Shown here piece by piece: positions 5,696 to 9,514 of a stretch of DNA of 9,514 bases. Under the pieces are notes generated by a model. It saw only the letters and a list, made by a program, of their open reading frames with translations, made no database searches and had not been told where the DNA came from. Source of the DNA: JANWKA01 sp035533815 (GTDB taxonomy: Bacteria; Bacteroidota; Bacteroidia; Chitinophagales; Chitinophagaceae); NCBI GenBank assembly GCA_035533815.1, contig DATLTB010000076.1, positions 1 through 9,514 of the forward strand, read 5' to 3'. The position numbers and the translations under genes were made by a program. Each line of letters begins with the position of its first letter. Position 1 is the stretch's first letter.

Positions 5696-6342
5696 TATTG
5701 CCGATCATGAAACAAATTCGTGAACTCCCCGATGACCCCTTTCCCTTCGCTGCTATATACCAGTTTATCCAGATTCAGGTTATCCATATCCGATTGCAGG
5801 ACTTTTCGTTTAGCCGGGTTTAAGGTTCCCCCCGGTTGTCCCGGTAAAGCTGACGGATCCCATTGGAAAGGCGGATCCACCCAGGTTCCCCGGGGATGCA
5901 TGATGCCAGGTTGCCCCTGCCCCCTGTAATCCATGATCCCGGGATGAGGCAGCCCCAGACTATGGCCATATTCATGTGCTGCCGTACCGGATCCGTTTTG
6001 CAGGTTATCGAGTTTAAAATAACCGGTGTTGGAACCCAGTTCATCGACAAAGGAAATATCCCCACGGACGAATTGTTCAATCCGGAAAAAATTAAGGCGG
6101 GGGTTCAGGTTTCCATGTATTTCGTCAGGTCCGGTACCAGGTCGGTAAAAACCCTGGATTTCAAATTGTACCAGATAGGATATTCCGCCAACCCTGACTG
6201 AGAACTTCCCTGCATTCCACAGACCACTGATCTCCCGGGCTATTCGTTGAGAAAGATCATTGTTGGCTTCATCGCCATAGCAAATGATATCCGACCGGAT
6301 CCAAAGCCTTTCGCCTGGGATGTCTAACTCCACTTCACCCAT
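5695..6342 (-). CDS. Small metzincin-type zinc metalloprotease without signal peptide
   Basis: The 215-residue product carries HEYGHSLGLPH (123-133), the full HExxHxxGxxH metzincin motif: His123, His127 and His133 bind zinc and Glu124 is the catalytic base. Met137 or Met148 (PGIMHPRG) could supply the Met-turn. The N-terminal part (LWIRSDIICYGDEANNDLSQ, then an amphipathic helix ending LWN) has alternating strands and helix as in metzincin folds. I see no signal peptide, transmembrane segment or lipobox, which is odd for a family that is mostly secreted. It starts 5 bp after the beta-oxidation gene, so they are probably co-transcribed. I cannot name the peptidase family. It vaguely recalls metallopeptidase domains of polymorphic toxins, but that is not established. 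The start could lie farther upstream only by using a non-ATG codon. Confidence 0.85.
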   Translation of the reverse strand: MGEVELDIPGERLWIRSDIICYGDEANNDLSQRIAREISGLWNAGKFSVRVGGISYLVQFEIQGFYRPGTGPDEIHGNLNPRLNFFRIEQFVRGDISFVDELGSNTGYFKLDNLQNGSGTAAHEYGHSLGLPHPGIMDYRGQGQPGIMHPRGTWVDPPFQWDPSALPGQPGGTLNPAKRKVLQSDMDNLNLDKLVYSSEGKGVIGEFTNLFHDRQ

Positions 6343-6347
6343 GGCTT

Positions 6348-8744
6348 TTAGTTTCGGATCGGCTTGCCTTGCTTGATGACGCTTTGCAATCTTTCCAGTG
6401 TCTTTCTTTCCCCGCAGAGGCTGAGAAAGGCTTCTCTTTCCAGGTCCAGCAGGTACTGCTCGCTGACCAGGGATGCTTCGGTCAGATCACCCCCGCACAT
6501 CACATATGCCAGCTTGCCGGCAATTTTAGCGTCATGTGCAGAAATATAATTTCCCCTGAGCATGCCGTTAATACCAGCCAGCAGGGCCCCCAGGGCCGTC
6601 CTTCCCAGTACCCGAATGTCCAGTCGGGGTAAGGGAGCGATATATCCTTTTTCGGCCAGGTTAATCGCAGCTTTTCTGGCTTCGGTGATCAGCCTGCGGG
6701 GATTCAGGGTTATCTCATCTGTACCATGCCGGAGTATCCCCAGCGGATAGGCTTCTTCAGCTGAACCGGAAACTTTAGCCATGGCAATTGTCTGGAATCG
6801 ATGCTGCAGGGTGGGTAACTGGATATCCCCCTCAAAATAAGCATCGCTGGCCCTTAACGTGAATTCCTTGGTCCCCCCTCCCCCCGGGATCAGTCCCACC
6901 CCCAGTTCCACCAGCCCGATATAGGTTTCTGCAGCAGCCTGTACCTTGTCCGCATGCAGGCAAAGTTCGCAGCCACCACCCAGGGTAAGCCCATGAGGAG
7001 CCACGACGACGGGGATACTGCTGTACCTTATCCTAAGGCTGGTGTTCTGGAATACCCGCACGGCCAGGTTCAGTTCATCAAATTCCTGTCCGGAAGCCAG
7101 CATGAACAGGATACCCACATTGGCCCCGGCTGAAAAATGGATGCCCTCATTGGCTACCACCAAACCCCGGAAATCCTTTTCTGCCAGGTCCAGTGATTTG
7201 TTGATTCCTTCCAGTACATCTCCTCCAATAGTGTTCATCCGGGTTTTCCATTCCACACAAACAATCCCTTCCCCGGTATCCATCAGGCGGCAGACCTTAT
7301 TCTCCCATACCGGCGCATTGAGCTGTTCCAAAATTAAAAAAGCCCCTGCTCCCGGTATTTCCTGGTAAGCCAGGGAGCGGATATCATAATATGATTTTAC
7401 CCCCTTGTCCACCTGGTAAAAAGTCTTATGGCCTGCAATGAGCATCTGATCCACCCATGGTGCCACCTGGAATCCTCCTGCCTTCATCAGTTCCAGGGTT
7501 TGGCTGACTCCCAGGAGGTCCCAGGTCTCAAAGGCCCCGATCTCCCATCCGAAACCTGCTTTCAGGGCATCATCTATCCGGTACAGGTCATCGGCAATTT
7601 CAGGAATGCGGAAAGAGATATAGGAGAACAGGTAGTAATGGAACTGCCGGATGAACTCGCCTCCCAGGTCTGGGGCAGCAGCCAGCGTTTTAATCCGCTG
7701 ACGCAGGTCTTCGTTTCCCTTGACTGCGTCCAGGGATGGAAATTTAGCCTTGACCCCCGGTCCATATTCCAAAGTCTTTAAGTCCAGGGTCAGGATCTCC
7801 CGGTCCTTCCCTTTCCCGGTTTTACGGTAAAATCCCTGACCGCTTTTATCTCCGAGCCAGTTCCGTTGCAGCATTTCCCGCAGGAAACCGGGTATTTTAT
7901 AAAGGGGAGCAGCCTCATCCTGCGGACAGTTTTCAGCCACCCCGGCAGCCACCCTGGCCAGGGTGTCAATACCCACGACATCATTGGTCCTAAAAGTGGC
8001 TGATTTCGGCCTTCCTATCACAGGGCCAGTCAGGGCATCCACTTCATTGACATTCAGGCCAAGGATTTCCATGATATGGAAAACGGCCATGATGGAAAAA
8101 ACGCCCACGCGGTTGGCAATAAATGCAGGAGTATCCTTGCAAAGCACCGTGGTCTTGCCCAGGAACAGATCACCATAATGCAAGAGAAAATCCACAATAC
8201 CAGGATCTGTGTCCGGGCCGGGAATGATTTCCAGCAGTTTCAGGTATCTGGGCGGATTAAAAAAGTGGGTGCCGCAGAAATTTGCCCTGAAATCCGGACT
8301 CCTGCCTTCTGCCATCAGCCGGATTGGAATGCCCGAAGTATTGGAACTGACCAGGGAACCTGGCTTCCTGAACTTTTCCACTTCCGTGAAGACCTTCCTT
8401 TTGATGTCCAGGTTTTCCACCACTGCTTCTATCACCCAGTCGCAGCCGACAATATCCCGCATATTGTCGGTGAAATTCCCCGTGGTGATCCGGCTGATGG
8501 CCTCCTGACTATATACCGGAGAAGGATTGGATGCCAAAGCGGCTTTCAGCGCCTCATTGACGGTCCTGTTTCTGAAAGAAAGGGATTCTACGGTGAGCCC
8601 TTTTTTTTTCTCCGCATCATTCAGTTCGCCGGGAACTATGTCCAGCAGTATCACCTGAAGACCTGCTCCTGCGAAATGACAGGCAATGCGGGATCCCATC
8701 ACGCCGGAACCCAGGACCGCTATTTTTTTTATTTTTCTGTTCAT
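6348..8744 (-). CDS. 3-hydroxyacyl-CoA dehydrogenase/enoyl-CoA hydratase fusion (FadN-like)
   Basis: This 798-residue enzyme should carry out two steps of fatty acid beta-oxidation in the cytoplasm: hydration of trans-2-enoyl-CoA and NAD-dependent oxidation of 3-hydroxyacyl-CoA. The dehydrogenase is first: NAD-binding GSGVMG (12-17), catalytic His160 in THFFNPP and Glu172 in KLLEII, 12 apart as in the family. A C-terminal dehydrogenase domain follows to about 440. The hydratase spans about 480-680 with oxyanion-hole FSAGAN (537-542), GGGCEL (Glu593) and VELGVGLIPGGGG (Glu613); the two glutamates are 20 apart, as in crotonase. This order is the reverse of FadB and matches FadN-type proteins (about 790 residues). 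I chose ATG 8744 because the family usually starts MNRxIKKVAVLGSG; ATG 8759 adds five residues. No thiolase gene is adjacent in the window. Confidence 0.93.
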   Translation of the reverse strand: MNRKIKKIAVLGSGVMGSRIACHFAGAGLQVILLDIVPGELNDAEKKKGLTVESLSFRNRTVNEALKAALASNPSPVYSQEAISRITTGNFTDNMRDIVGCDWVIEAVVENLDIKRKVFTEVEKFRKPGSLVSSNTSGIPIRLMAEGRSPDFRANFCGTHFFNPPRYLKLLEIIPGPDTDPGIVDFLLHYGDLFLGKTTVLCKDTPAFIANRVGVFSIMAVFHIMEILGLNVNEVDALTGPVIGRPKSATFRTNDVVGIDTLARVAAGVAENCPQDEAAPLYKIPGFLREMLQRNWLGDKSGQGFYRKTGKGKDREILTLDLKTLEYGPGVKAKFPSLDAVKGNEDLRQRIKTLAAAPDLGGEFIRQFHYYLFSYISFRIPEIADDLYRIDDALKAGFGWEIGAFETWDLLGVSQTLELMKAGGFQVAPWVDQMLIAGHKTFYQVDKGVKSYYDIRSLAYQEIPGAGAFLILEQLNAPVWENKVCRLMDTGEGIVCVEWKTRMNTIGGDVLEGINKSLDLAEKDFRGLVVANEGIHFSAGANVGILFMLASGQEFDELNLAVRVFQNTSLRIRYSSIPVVVAPHGLTLGGGCELCLHADKVQAAAETYIGLVELGVGLIPGGGGTKEFTLRASDAYFEGDIQLPTLQHRFQTIAMAKVSGSAEEAYPLGILRHGTDEITLNPRRLITEARKAAINLAEKGYIAPLPRLDIRVLGRTALGALLAGINGMLRGNYISAHDAKIAGKLAYVMCGGDLTEASLVSEQYLLDLEREAFLSLCGERKTLERLQSVIKQGKPIRN

Positions 8745-8762
8745 GGCCTTGAAAATCATTTA

Positions 8763-8772
8763 ATCGGCCGAT
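8763..8772. promoter_or_regulatory. 10-bp palindrome upstream of the beta-oxidation gene
   Basis: ATCGGCCGAT is a perfect palindrome 19 bp before the chosen start and 4 bp before the alternative one. It could be an operator for a fatty-acid-responsive repressor, but it is short and could be chance. No good TAnnTTTG box is present between it and the insertion sequence; the nearest is a poor TATTCTTTA stretch near 8788-8796. Confidence 0.2.
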
Positions 8773-8808
8773 GAATTTAAGGCATTTTATAAAGAATAGG
8801 GATAATCA

Positions 8809-9514
8809 GGGGGTAGACGGGTGCATACCAAATTGTCGCTTAGGCAGCCTCCCTCTGGGTACAGATTAGGTCAATAACCTTATCCCACTTGCCGCTCAGT
8901 CTGGTACACCTCAAGGCCAGCATGTTCTGGGCTCTCTTCCTGGTCCATCTCTGCCCTGATAGTTTCATCCTTTTTTGGATTACAGTTCTGTGAGCTGATT
9001 CTATGGCTCCTGATCCTATCAGCCCTGCTCCCATAGTGCGGTATCTTTTGTAATCCATCCTGTCCTTATTATCCTGGTAATACTGGAGTAAGTTATTTCT
9101 GGCTTCTTCAACGCTTTTCTGCTTTTCAGCTAATCGGGCTATATTTTTGATTACCCGTTCAATCTGGCTGTCATACAAGAGGTCTTTTTGCCTTTCGATC
9201 CATTTTTTCTTTTTCGTGTCATCAATGAAATATTCCTTGGCAAAATCACCCAGGTGTTCACAGGCGTGATACCAATCTAATATCTGTGTGGCCAGGGGGT
9301 AGGCATCTGTTACCTGAGTTTCTTATCCATATAGCCCCATCAATAATGAAAATCAGCTTTTCTCCCAGACCCCGGTATGGATCTAGCTTCTGTTCAAACC
9401 GCCGGGTAAAGGTCTTACTGCTGCCCAGATAGGCTTCATACATCGAATTCCTTATCCAGCCTCGCTGTTCCCCCACCTCCATGCATTCACTTTCCTGGAA
9501 GATCCGGCCCAGTT
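8809..9514 (-). mobile_element. ISKra4/UPF0236-type insertion sequence, 3' part (cut by right edge)
   Basis: The element contains the C-terminal part of a transposase on the minus strand and ends about 30 bp after its stop codon. The probable terminal inverted repeat begins in the G-run at 8809-8813 and reads GGGTAGACGGGTGCATACC inward. I place the end there because transposase-coding DNA stops just inside it and the beta-oxidation upstream region starts just outside. The other end and the target duplication are beyond the window, so the exact boundary is unproven. Confidence 0.6.
8840..9514 (-). pseudogene. ISKra4/UPF0236-family transposase, 5'-truncated by edge and frameshifted
   Basis: The frame open at the right edge reads LGRIFQESECMEVGEQRGWIRN...YEAYLGSSKTF...LIFIIDGAIWIRN, then goes wrong after about 9320. 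The downstream frame continues in register as VTDAYPLATQILDWYHACEHLGDF, runs through GSGAIESAHRTVIQKRMKLSGQRW and ends at the stop at 8840. Joining the frames restores the family's DDE pattern: Asp in IIDGA, Asp in ILDWYH, Glu in AIESA. The break lies at about 9314-9320, where TCAG stands in place of an expected single Trp codon (TGG), consistent with a net +1 change. A full transposase cannot be made without frameshifting. I see no classic slippery heptamer, so decay or a sequencing error is more likely than programmed frameshifting. Confidence 0.8.

Noticed and set aside
8076..8774. 232-codon plus-strand open frame antisense to the beta-oxidation gene
   Set aside because: It lies wholly opposite a clearly coding enzyme, its product has no recognisable domain and is rich in His, Gln and Cys as expected for a complementary frame, and no promoter or start context supports it.

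Overview
The window looks like a piece of a Bacteroidota chromosome carrying two kinds of mobile DNA, one at each edge. Three things point to Bacteroidota: perfect TAnnTTTG promoter boxes, the ~800-residue dehydrogenase-first beta-oxidation fusion, and the Bacteroidota-type tyrosine recombinase with Tyr in place of the first catalytic His. The lpxB gene shows a Gram-negative outer membrane. The genus cannot be fixed from the sequence.

Layout: positions 1 to about 1353 are AT-rich and are the right end of an integrated element. They hold a nearly complete tyrosine integrase on the minus strand (cut by the left edge), its promoter, palindromic repeats and candidate integrase arm sites. This DNA abuts, at a 19-bp dyad (1353-1371), the 5' half of a tRNA-Ala(GGC) gene whose 3' half is not present here. 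To the right, base composition becomes clearly more GC-rich. A small + strand membrane protein gene (1517-1699) converges on and overlaps lpxB.

From 8744 down to 1665 every gene is on the minus strand. A FadN-like 3-hydroxyacyl-CoA dehydrogenase/enoyl-CoA hydratase fusion is followed 5 bp later by a small metzincin-type zinc protease with no signal peptide. A promoter-like box then precedes a BcrA/BcrB-like ABC exporter pair with an ATGA overlap. A second promoter-like box precedes a tightly packed surE / 3-TM protein / lpxB cluster. SurE is a nucleotidase and LpxB makes the lipid A disaccharide, so this cluster joins nucleotide housekeeping with envelope synthesis. The beta-oxidation gene has no thiolase beside it in the window.

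The right edge (about 8809-9514) is the 3' part of an ISKra4/UPF0236-type insertion sequence. Its transposase is broken by a frameshift near 9318, and it ends only about 65 bp upstream of the beta-oxidation gene. I saw no CRISPR array, rRNA, complete tRNA or riboswitch. The most interesting signals are the split tRNA at the integration junction, the signal-less metzincin, and a recurring promoter geometry.
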